Source of the DNA: Cylindrotheca closterium
Taxonomy: Eukaryota > Bacillariophyta > Bacillariophyceae > Bacillariales > Bacillariaceae
Length of the DNA: 32,378 nucleotides
Reading direction: 5' to 3'
Assembly: GCA_933822405.4 (NCBI GenBank)
Contig: CAKOGP040001068.1
Coordinates: 1-32,378 of the forward strand
A program made the position numbers and the translations under genes. Below are positions 9,169 through 17,179 of this stretch, one piece after another. The notes beneath the pieces are model-generated. The model saw only the letters and a program-made list of their open reading frames with translations, was not told the DNA's origin and did not search any database. Positions within the stretch are counted from its first letter, which is position 1. Each line of letters opens with the position of its first letter.

Positions 9169-9990
9169 TTCTTCAAAATCAGTGATCTTCTGGTGTACCC
9201 ACGAGATCCAAGCATGAGGCTGTTTGATTCGACTGTAGGCGGTGAGGAGCAGTTGGATGCATTCTGGGTCAGAAAGGGATCGGGCCGAAGTGGTGGCCAG
9301 AGCAATCAGTTGACTTGCTTTGGCATTGATCTTCTTGATGTCGAAGTCAAAATCCGCTGGGTCAAGCACGCCAAGGTCTGTAAGGGCTTGCATTGATACA
9401 ACAAGGGAAGCTGATGCAGTAGTGTCCATGATGGCCTTGAACAATGTGGGTCCATCACCTTGTCCAAGAGCTGGCATGCTGCCGTTCAAACCAAAAAGTT
9501 GAAGTAGCAGTGCAGGAGAAAGGCTGCTTTGAATGCATTTGAAAAGCCAGCCAGAGTTTTGTTTAGCTCGAGGATCCGTGCGTAGAGTAGCTTGACTCAC
9601 AACATCAGTCATCAGAATGGAGTGATAATCTGTTAGCAGGTTCTTGCCTCCAAAATATAGAATGCCCGTGGGTCCTGCAACGTCCATGTAGGTTTCGCTG
9701 CAGTGGAATTTAAGGGCCTGTATCCAGATAACGATCTCTGCTTTGTCGCCTGTAATTTCAATTGGGAGTTTAGCAGATGCCTTGTCTGCGGCGGCGGCAC
9801 CACTGCGAGAGGATAGGTCAACTGGTTGTCCGGAATCATGAAGGTTGTACACTGCAGTACGAGGTGGCGCTGCAGCTGCCGCAGCCGTTGCTGCCGCTGT
9901 TTGTTGTGCTTGGAGTTGTGCAAGGAACTGAATGCCGACCTGAGTTAGGGCAGCAGTCATGGCGGCGACTTGTGCATCTGTGTCGGCCAT
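9130..9990 (-). pseudogene. Copia gag of element 2, frameshifted at the deletion junction
   Basis: The ATG at 9990 starts MADTDAQVAAM, and about 273 residues match element 1 gag closely, including the Ala/Gln-rich N-terminus, here with a longer Ala run. After DFEE the reading frame enters pol sequence in the wrong frame and stops at 9130. A stable gag-like protein could still be made from it, since nearly all of gag is present. Whether it is expressed cannot be told. Confidence 0.8.
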
Positions 9991-10184
9991 GGCTGTACGG
10001 ATTGCACGGCGCGATCTGGTATCGATCTTGACGTGTTAGAGCGCGAAGGGGCTCGAGAAGAAGAGCGCGAAGGGGCTCAAGAAGAAGAGGAGCGAGAGGC
10101 TCAAAAAAAAGGAGCGATGATGGCTCAAAAAAGGAACGATTCGGAGAGGAAGATCTTCGTTACAAATCGTTGGGCTCAAAAACC

Positions 10185-10417
10185 TGTGATCTATTCGATG
10201 TTTCGATGGATTTATTTTAAATATTGTGCTTGAAGCTTTCGTTGCGAAAAGCAGATTGTCGTTGTCGTTTTCAAAAGGTTGTTGTTTGTTTGAAAATATT
10301 CAAACGGCCTCGGCCAACGATCAACATTTGTAATCGACTCAAAAGCTCACCTTACTCGGATTAAAGATCGATTCAAGCGATTCAATGATATGACTCTCGA
10401 AGGTGATAAATCTCTCA
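10185..10417 (-). repeat. 5' LTR of element 2 (233 bp, full length)
   Basis: It matches the 3686-3933 LTR from end to end and has TG...CA ends on the minus strand. It lacks one copy of the internal 20-bp repeat and has an extra tcggc near 10310. The adjacent primer-binding region at 10171-10184 reads tgggctcaaaaacc on the plus strand, so the CAT of the element 1 version is changed to CAA. This LTR ends 511 bp before the start codon of the kinase gene. Confidence 0.88.
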
Positions 10418-10928
10418 TGCAGTTCCTGTACACCCGGTCGGTATTGTCGAAGTGAACGAAGGTGCATCTTAGAGGAAAGAGACTACCCATGTGTCAAATG
10501 GTTATAGATTCTATGAATAGCTAGCAGATGAATGCTTTTGTTGGTTTAAATACTAGTTGTTACCGCACAACAGAAGTTGGTTGGAAGTAGTATCAACAAG
10601 GTAGCCGACTGTAGTAACTTAGGGTCAGGCAGAGTATTGGTCGCTGCATAGTTATCTCTTAGTCCCCTATACCGTGCGATTGCTGCAGGTTTTGTTTCGT
10701 TTGATTGTGGCTGTCAAGAACAATCAGTCGGCTTTCCGCTTGCAATCTAATTTTTCTTTGACAGTACTTCAAGGGAAGCTGTCGACTAAGGTGACTAAAC
10801 TTTTCCTTGAAGCACGTTCTTCACACGTCGACTGCGGTCGATTTAGGAAAAAGAGTAGCATTGAAAGACTTATTGTCGTACTGTCTCAATAATAATATCG
10901 CTCTCATTTTAAAAATTTCATTGCAACC
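10418..10928 (+). promoter_or_regulatory. Upstream region of the CDK gene
   Basis: There is no coding sequence here. The 511 bp lie between the LTR end and the kinase ATG and must hold its promoter and 5' untranslated region. A TATA-like ggtttaaatactag is seen near 10543, but no site can be assigned with confidence. The LTR immediately upstream points away from the kinase. Confidence 0.4.
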
Positions 10929-11971
10929 ATGGAACGGTATCAGAAAATGGAAAAAGTTGGTGAAGGCACCTACGGGGTGGTCTACAAGGCCAAAGACCGA
11001 GTCACTGGAGAAATAATCGCGTTGAAGAAAATCCGTCTCGAAGCAGAGGACGAGGGTATTCCATCAACAGCGATTCGCGAAATCTCGCTTTTGAAAGAAC
11101 TCCAGCATCCCAATATTGTGAGATTGTACGATGTGGTTCATACAGAGCGAAAGCTCACGCTTGTGTTTGAGTTCTTGGATCAAGATCTGAAAAAGTACCT
11201 CGATGTTTGTGACTCTGGCCTGGGACTGCCCATTATGAAAAGTTTTTTGTATCAATTGGTTACAGGAGTTGCATATTGCCATCACCATCGAGTTCTACAC
11301 CGAGACCTTAAGCCACCGAATCTCCTGATCAATCGCGAAGGGCAACTGAAGGTGCGTTTGCATTTCGTTTTGTTGGTTCCTTCAGCCTTGTTTCAAAACC
11401 TTATTTCGGCTTTCACAGTTGGCAGATTTTGGCTTGGCGAGGGCATTTGGGATTCCTGTAAGGTCTTACACACACGAAGTCGTCACTCTGTGGTACCGTG
11501 CCCCAGACGTATTGCTTGGATCTAGAAAGTATTCTACGCCGGTTGATATCTGGAGTGTGGGCTGCATCTTTGCAGAAATGGCAAATGGAAGGTACGTCTT
11601 TGGCACTTGATGTATTTCCCTTTCGTATGCTTGAAATCGTCGCGCAGTAATACCCTTACGATTGCCTCGTTTACAGACCGTTGGTTGCGGGGACTTCCGA
11701 AACAGATCAATTGGATCGAATCTTTAGACTGTTTGGGACTCCAACCGCTGCGGATTATCCAGGTATTGTCGAATTACCTGATTACTCAGCAGACCAATTC
11801 CCACCATACCCTCCACCGCGAGGTGGGCTTGCTAGTCTTGTTCCAACTCTGGATGCAACAGGAGTTGACTTGCTAACAAAAATGCTGCAGTACGACCCAA
11901 GCCGCCGTATCACGGCGCAAGCTGCATTGGAGCACCCATTCTTTGCAGAGATGAAGGGCCCAGCAAGGTAG
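10929..11971 (+). CDS. CDKA1: PSTAIRE cyclin-dependent kinase, CDKA/CDK1 type (296 aa, three exons)
   Basis: Exons are 10929-11351, 11419-11591 and 11677-11971. Introns are 67 and 85 nt, begin GTGCGT and GTACGT and end CACAG and TACAG. The joined frame gives 296 residues, the normal length of CDK1. It shows GEGTYGVV with the inhibitory Thr and Tyr near residues 14-15, the cyclin-binding helix PSTAIRE near 45, HRDLK in the catalytic loop, DFG, and the activation-loop Thr in [12 protein letters not shown]. The intact PSTAIRE makes it the A-type kinase that partners cyclins at G1/S and G2/M. Two positions differ from the common consensus: HRDLKPPN instead of HRDLKPQN, and RAPD instead of RAPE. 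Both lie in conserved loops, so regulation or substrate choice may be altered. A copia LTR ends about 0.5 kb upstream. Confidence 0.93.
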
Positions 11972-12334
11972 GGGGGAAAGTGAATCCTCTGTGGCGAAGG
12001 GTACTTTGGTTTGTGCTCGCTACTCTCCAGAACTGACACGATAGTAGTATGCATAGCATCGGAATTTGAAACGAAGTAAATAAACTTGAAGTGCACCAAC
12101 GGAAGCCATGTAAATTTTATTTTTGTGAATGAATCACCAGCTCCAAGTCTACATCCATCCCTCTACCGGTATTTCTCTACTCCTAAAAGTAGAAGGATAC
12201 TCCATTGAACATAGAAACCCGTTATGGAAACGAAAAAGAATGAAATATGCATCCTCTATCATATCATACAGAGTAAATTATCTACAAATCATCCCGGTCA
12301 AATATACAATGGGATTTGTGCCAGTACTTCTTGT
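11972..12334. other. Intergenic region between convergent genes
   Basis: The 363 bp separate the stop codons of the plus-strand kinase and the minus-strand bZIP-PAS gene, so they hold both 3' untranslated regions. No structure stands out apart from A/T-rich stretches. Confidence 0.6.
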
Positions 12335-14203
12335 TTAATTCGAAACGATTCCATCGTCACTCCCGCTGACACTGTCTCCGTCGCTGATTCGAACCGATTC
12401 ACCTTCAGCACCGCGTCCGACTTCTCGCCGTCGTGGTTTTTTCCTTCTCACTGAGTTCATGCCAGAGTCATCAGCAGAAGTGGCGTCACTGCTGATCACG
12501 CTTTGATTGGGATTGGCTCGGATTTCTAACGCATCCCGCCTGCTGCTGTTCGAAGAACTGGATCCATCACAGCTCGAGACAGGACGAGCAGTGGGCTGCT
12601 TCTTCACTTCATTGGTCATTTTTTGCACAGGCTGCTGCTGTTCAAGAGGACGAATGCAGCAAACGCATTCAGGTGCCTCCCCCGAAAAGTGGACAACGCC
12701 ATTGAGCGAAACCAAGGTGTAATTTGACTCTTTGTCCACCAGTCTCAGATCCCATACCCCTGAACCCAGAGGACATGTATCAGAATCGGACTTCTTTGCA
12801 GCAAGTGCATCCATGAAGGCAGACTTGAGCAGCCGGACACTGCTTTCACAAAGTCGATCCCAGAAGGATGTGCCGACGAGTTCGTCTGGCGAAATGCCAA
12901 TGAAACGAGACACAGAAGGGGAAACAAACCCAAGCTTTCCAGAAGAGTCAAAGACAACGATCAAATCAGGTATAGATCGAAGAATCTGCTCTTTCCTTCG
13001 CAATTCATCATTCTCTTCCTTCAACTCTTCAATGTATTGCTTCTTTCTCTTTCGACTTAGTTGTGCCGATCTTCGGTTCGCAGCACGTTTTTGTTGTTTC
13101 TTATCGTCGAAACCCGAGGGTACTGACGATTCAGAACCGCCTTCGTTGATTGCAATTGGCTTAGCTCCAGGCATGGGAGCAATTTTGGGAGGAGTTTGAC
13201 CGAGGATACTAGGTATTCCGGCTGTACTCAGCGTCGCTTCAACGCTCTTTTGTGATGGAGGAGGTGGTGGCTTCATGCTAGTTGGAACTGACGATGATCC
13301 AACATTGCCTGCACCCGCAATAGCATTTGCGACTTCAGTAGGTGCTTCCAAGTTTGATGGCGAAGCAGATGGTATCACCTTCTGTTGTAACAGATCGGTT
13401 CCTGTTGGTCAGAAGGAACATATGGTTAGAGCAGCTGCACATTAAATAAAAAACCAACACGACCACCCGCCAATCGAATGTGAAAACGACCAGGTGATGC
13501 TCGAGGTTTATAACTAAAAATTTCGAGTGACCTGAATCCGATTCAACCGATTATTGGGTAGCACAAACTCTGACAACAGAGGTGTAACAAATACCCATGA
13601 CACCAGTCCTACTACCTACTACCTTGTTTCTTGCAAACAATCGAATTAGATCTTACCTCTGACATGTCCAAATGGATTCGTTTTTCCGCCTGTTAAAGCT
13701 GCCATCATCAAGGCGTGACTTTCTCGAAGACTCCCGCTCTCATTTGTAGACAGTGTCTGGGATGCCTGCTGATTTGAAAGTGCCTGTTGTGCCTGTTGAA
13801 GATATTGCTGCAATGCCATTTGTGTCACTGCAGCATCGTTAATGTGTTGCGTAGACAAACCGCCCTGCATGAATAAGCTCTGAGCAGCAGCGAGGGACGG
13901 AGACACAGTCCCACCATGCGACGCCGCTCTGGCAAGCGCCTGTTGTAATTCCTGTGCTCTCATATTTTGCAATTGCTGTCCGTTCTGTACTGCCGGATGA
14001 GATGTCCGACCGGCAACTTGCGCGTGCTGTGATTGTTGTGTTGTAGATGATGAAGCAGAAGATGATAGCGCCGAAGCAATGGAGTTTTTTGAATCCCCAT
14101 TTTGAGCCCCAGCACTACTAGCATCTCTTGCCTTGTCCGTTGGAGCGTCTGATTGGCCTGCGCATAGTGCTGCAAATGTTTGCAATCGTTGGTTCTCTGT
14201 CAT
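12335..14203 (-). CDS. bZIP-PAS transcription factor (537 aa, two exons)
   Basis: Exon 1 is 14203-13657 and exon 2 is 13401-12335, with a 255-nt intron (GTAAGA...CAACAG). The phase joins ...GHVR to GTDLLQQ. The first 180 residues are rich in Gln, Ala and Ser, as in an activation region. A basic region at about 283-305 (KRAANRRSAQLSRKRKKQ) has the N-x7-R DNA-contact signature. It is followed by a short zipper with three spaced leucines (to about 328). A PAS domain (about 326-430) starts directly in the zipper end with IPDLIVVFD and contains SPSVSRFIGISPDELVG. The C-terminus has a basic RRKKPRRR stretch that could act as a nuclear signal. bZIP fused to one PAS domain is known from diatoms; the PAS domain probably senses a ligand or mediates dimerisation. 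It lacks the NCRFLQ flavin motif of aureochromes, and the domain order does not suggest a LOV photoreceptor. An in-frame TGA just upstream of ATG 14203 supports that start. Confidence 0.88.
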
Positions 14204-14454
14204 CTTTCAATGTGGAGGACCCTGTATTGTTGTTTGCTGTGAACGGCGGTTGTTGAGAGGTGCTGTTCCCGCATGCTGCAGAGTCAGGGTGTTGTACCTT
14301 CACAATTGTACCGTAAATACCGTAGAAATGTTGAGTTTCAGTTTGGTGACGTACCTGCATTTTGACTCTGTTACCATCTGCTTTTTGTCACAGGTGTTAT
14401 CTGAAGGGAACATGAGTCATTTGAAAGTGTTCCGACATCTGTCACGTCATTTAT
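14204..14454 (-). promoter_or_regulatory. Upstream region of the bZIP-PAS gene
   Basis: An open minus-strand frame overlaps the gene start (to 14360) in another frame, but it has no recognisable motif and is probably 5' untranslated sequence. A short tract accgtaaataccgta near 14311 recurs in similar form near 16170 (tacgtaaataccgta). I cannot name a factor for it. Confidence 0.35.
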
Positions 14455-14686
14455 GGGGATGGCTCAAAAGTAGGTTTTATGGGGGACGGACAAACAAGTA
14501 CTTACTAAGTCTAAAACAGGTGAAAACGGAACTTCAGAATCTACCATTTTGAGTTCTCAAAATCCCCCCAAAGTGACTGTTGATGTACAAGGATCCAATT
14601 CAGATTCCTGTGTGTAGGATTCCGTTGTTTGTACAGGAAATCCCATACTGTTACTTGAACGTACCTTTTACCACGAAAATCTGTAG

Positions 14687-14731
14687 GGCCAAAAGTATGA
14701 TGACTAAAATCTGTAGGGCCGGAAGTATGAT
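14687..14731 (-). repeat. Two adjacent copies of a roughly 30-bp motif, third copy at about 16130-16158
   Basis: On the minus strand the motif reads CATACTT..GGCCC.ACAGA followed by .TTTAGTCAT. Two copies abut at 14687-14731 and a third lies at about 16130-16158 in the same orientation. In one frame it spells HT.GPTDFSH. The three copies differ by a few bases. It is a dispersed short repeat of unknown origin. Confidence 0.6.
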
Positions 14732-15021
14732 AGATCTCCAAGTCTCATATAAACCCCACAGCACTTCGAAGTCAGCAGAATGTATTGTGCTGACGAGTTG
14801 CAGCTCTAGATATTTGGAGTGGAAACACGCAGGGCACAGACAGAATGCAGGCTGAGGGACCGATTCAACGTTGAGTTCGAGTGGTAGTGATGCAAATGCT
14901 GTTACTGTACCTGTCAGAATGAAGTTTCGCAGATGTTTCGTTGGGAGGTTATAGTCCATATACAGTTCCCCACTATCAACAATCAGCCTCTTGGAATATA
15001 TGTTGTTGATCTGAGACGCTT

Positions 15022-15068
15022 GGTGTTGTTGTTGTTGTTGTTGCTGTTGTTGCTGTTGTTGCTGTTGT
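15022..15068. repeat. Trinucleotide microsatellite (TTG/CTG)n
   Basis: The tract is built of gttgttgttgctgttgttgc units. It would read as poly-Gln or poly-Asn on the minus strand, but no gene frame supports that here. Confidence 0.9.
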
Positions 15069-15106
15069 CGAGAACCGTTTGAAACAGGAGATATTTGAAG
15101 CGGGGA

Positions 15107-15520
15107 TTACCATGGTGGAAACGTGAGATTGTCATGTTTGACAGGATTACCATGTTTCAAGCCGGGAATACCATGTTTCAAGCAGGGAATACCATGTTTC
15201 AAGCGGGGAATACCATGTTTCAAGCGGGGAATACCATGTTTGAAACGTGAGACTGTCATGTTTGAAGCGTGGAGTGTGAAATAGGGAATGTCAAACAAAC
15301 AAGGATTGATTCAGAAACATCGTATTCCCCGCTTGAAACATCGTATTCCCCGCATGAAACATGACAGTCTCACGTTTCAAACATGGTATTCCCCGTTTGA
15401 AACATGGTATTCCTCGCTTGAAAGATGGTATTCCCCGCTTGAAACAGGATAATCCCGTTAAACATGACACTCCCTTTTTTTCAAACATGACACTCCCTTT
15501 TTTCAAACATGATATTCCGG
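15107..15520. repeat. Opposed arrays of a 21-bp repeat forming a large imperfect palindrome
   Basis: The left array has four full units starting CATGTTTCAAGC at 15151, 15172, 15193 and 15214, with degenerate units on each side. The right array has the reverse complement (GTATTCCCCGCTTGAAACAT) at 15322, 15343, 15386, 15407 and 15428, also with degenerate units. Both arms contain a distinctive unit with GTGAGACTGTCATG or its complement (about 15245 and 15362). The spacer is about 40 bp. Because 21 is a multiple of three, open frames run out of both arms and spell a repeated KHGIPRL heptapeptide (minus 15107-15298, plus 15361-15627). Confidence 0.9.
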
Positions 15521-16377
15521 TTATCTCCCTGATATCAAATATAAGACATCCTCCAAGACAAAAACATCGACAACAACATCGACAACAACATCAAGCGTCT
15601 CAATCAACAAAAACCAAAATACATTAAACTAGAGCTCTATTTAATAACGATTACTTATTTATCTGTTCTAGGAGTAGCTTCATTTATAATCTTGGTCTGC
15701 ATATCCCTACAACTGCTGGTGCAACTTCGTGGCGAAATGATGAGCGATTGGCACCACTCCTCCTTTTGCTATGAATGAATCCAACAAGAAGATTTTTGTT
15801 GGCAGCGCTGAATAGAGAGCATTATGTTGATTCCTATGCAATTCATTTGGCATCCCAAGGCTGATTGTTGACAGTAGGGAACTGCATTTCCCTTGAAACG
15901 CATGGTGATTCTTCCAGAACCGCTTTACTCTGTAGATCATTTGCATAGTCGGAGAAAGAATCTGCTGCTCTGCTTCACAAATAATGAAAGTATGGTAGCA
16001 TCACGGTAAGGGAGAAGGAAAAGCAGCGGCTCCGTCAGCAATCTATAATCCCCTTGAACTTCAACCGGTCTAGACATCATTTTGTTCTTGCTGTATTCCA
16101 AAAAAAAAGTACGATTTTTCAGAGAAATGACTAAAGTCTGTTGGGCCTAAAGTATGATGGGTACGTAAATACCGTATCGTACTGGGTACGTCTGTTTCGG
16201 ACCGTAAACGGAATCTTCCACTGACGAACCTAGAAAGAAAACTAGGGGAGGGAGGAGCGTAAAAAATAATCTCGGATATACTTCCTCCCGTTTTTTGTAA
16301 GCTGGAGAATTCCTTTCTTATTTGGACGTCCTTGTTCGTCCGTCCCCCAAACAAATCCACTTTTGAGCCATCCCCTA

Positions 16378-17179
16378 TGGCCTTTCAAAACCACAAATTT
16401 GCTGAAATTAGGTACATAACGATTGACAGCTGGTGAAAGAACAGTGTTGAATATTTCTGAACAAAGAATCTGACCAATCGAATATTGCGTGGCGGCTTCT
16501 CCCCGAAACCATATGTTTCGGAGCATTTCGATTGGAGGACGATGATTCATTCATTCGTGAGCGCCAATCATGAACCCCAAAGGACTGTCGGCCAGACCAA
16601 AACAGGACAGGATGATTGATTGATGAGATTGATTCATTCATTCATCCACATCTCCACGTCATGCATCGAATCACAAGTCAACCGTAAAGGATCGTCATTC
16701 TTTATCTAATATCGAGCCACAGCGTTGGATGTTCACGATTCAGATTGGCATTGATGATATGTTTGATTTGGCTGTCGCAAACTTTCTTTTGGTTCACCAA
16801 GAGTAGAGACAACTTCATCAGTCGAATCCGACACCATGGTGGCGAAGGAGCAATAGATTGCCAAGTCGTTGCAAAGGCGCTTTTGCAGCACTCCCCTGGT
16901 TTTTGCTAATGCAACGTTTACAATGCTTTAGAAAGATAATCAAGAATACCATTCTTCTACTAGAGTTTAGCATTCATCCTAGTTTGAAATCTCCCGCCCA
17001 AGGTTTTTCATCAACGAGAAAATTGATCAGCACTGTGACACAAGTATAATTTCACAGGTTCACGCATTTCAAACGACAAGCGAAGAGCAAGAAAAAAGGT
17101 TGATGAACATTCAAAGAGTAGATTACCTTCAAGCATTGGGCCGAATCAGCGACCAATTGTGATTTGTGTGTAGTGATCA
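16378..17179. other. No recognisable gene; intergenic and 3' flank of the lipase
   Basis: The stretch contains ATTC/TGAT-type simple repeats near 16545-16645 and no open frame with a recognisable motif. The 3' untranslated region of the minus-strand lipase gene should lie at its right side. Confidence 0.5.

Larger units (their letters stand above)
8287..10417 (-). mobile_element. Second copia element, rearranged and truncated (element 2)
   Basis: It is closely related to element 1 in LTR, leader, gag and the reverse-transcriptase start, but damaged. A deletion fuses gag at about 9170 to the region after integrase, removing the equivalent of element 1 positions about 6034-6714 as well as the part already missing there. 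The 3' side is cut off at about 8287, within reverse transcriptase. Only the 5' LTR (10185-10417) remains, and its right flank (tgcag) does not match the left flank of the LTR at 3686. The leader has extra Glu/Arg-type purine repeats (about 10038-10110). Confidence 0.85.
14456..16377. repeat. About 1.9-kb segment with inverted termini; candidate non-autonomous transposon or foldback element
   Basis: The left end starts GGGGATGGCTCAAAAGT and the right end is its reverse complement (16361-16377). Similarity continues into a GGGGGACGGAC-AACAAG block at both ends. Further in, tcaacaatcagcct at about 14976 is inverted at about 15862. Flanking TAT on both outer sides could be a 3-bp target-site duplication. 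No transposase is visible inside. The longest minus-strand frames (15707-15946 and 16070-16360) have no known motif. Confidence 0.45.

Noticed and set aside
3686..10417. One nested retroelement with the outer LTRs at 3686 and 10185
   Set aside because: Each internal region has its own gag start and leader next to an LTR (7695 and 10185), and the outer flanks show no matching target-site duplication. Two separate elements fit better.
14118..14360. Minus-strand open frame overlapping the start of the bZIP-PAS gene
   Set aside because: It is in another frame, ends inside exon 1 and has no motif. No splice pair joins it to the gene, so I treat it as leader sequence.
15107..15520. CRISPR-like array
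   Set aside because: The 21-bp units are directly adjacent with no unique spacers, appear in both orientations, and the genome is eukaryotic.
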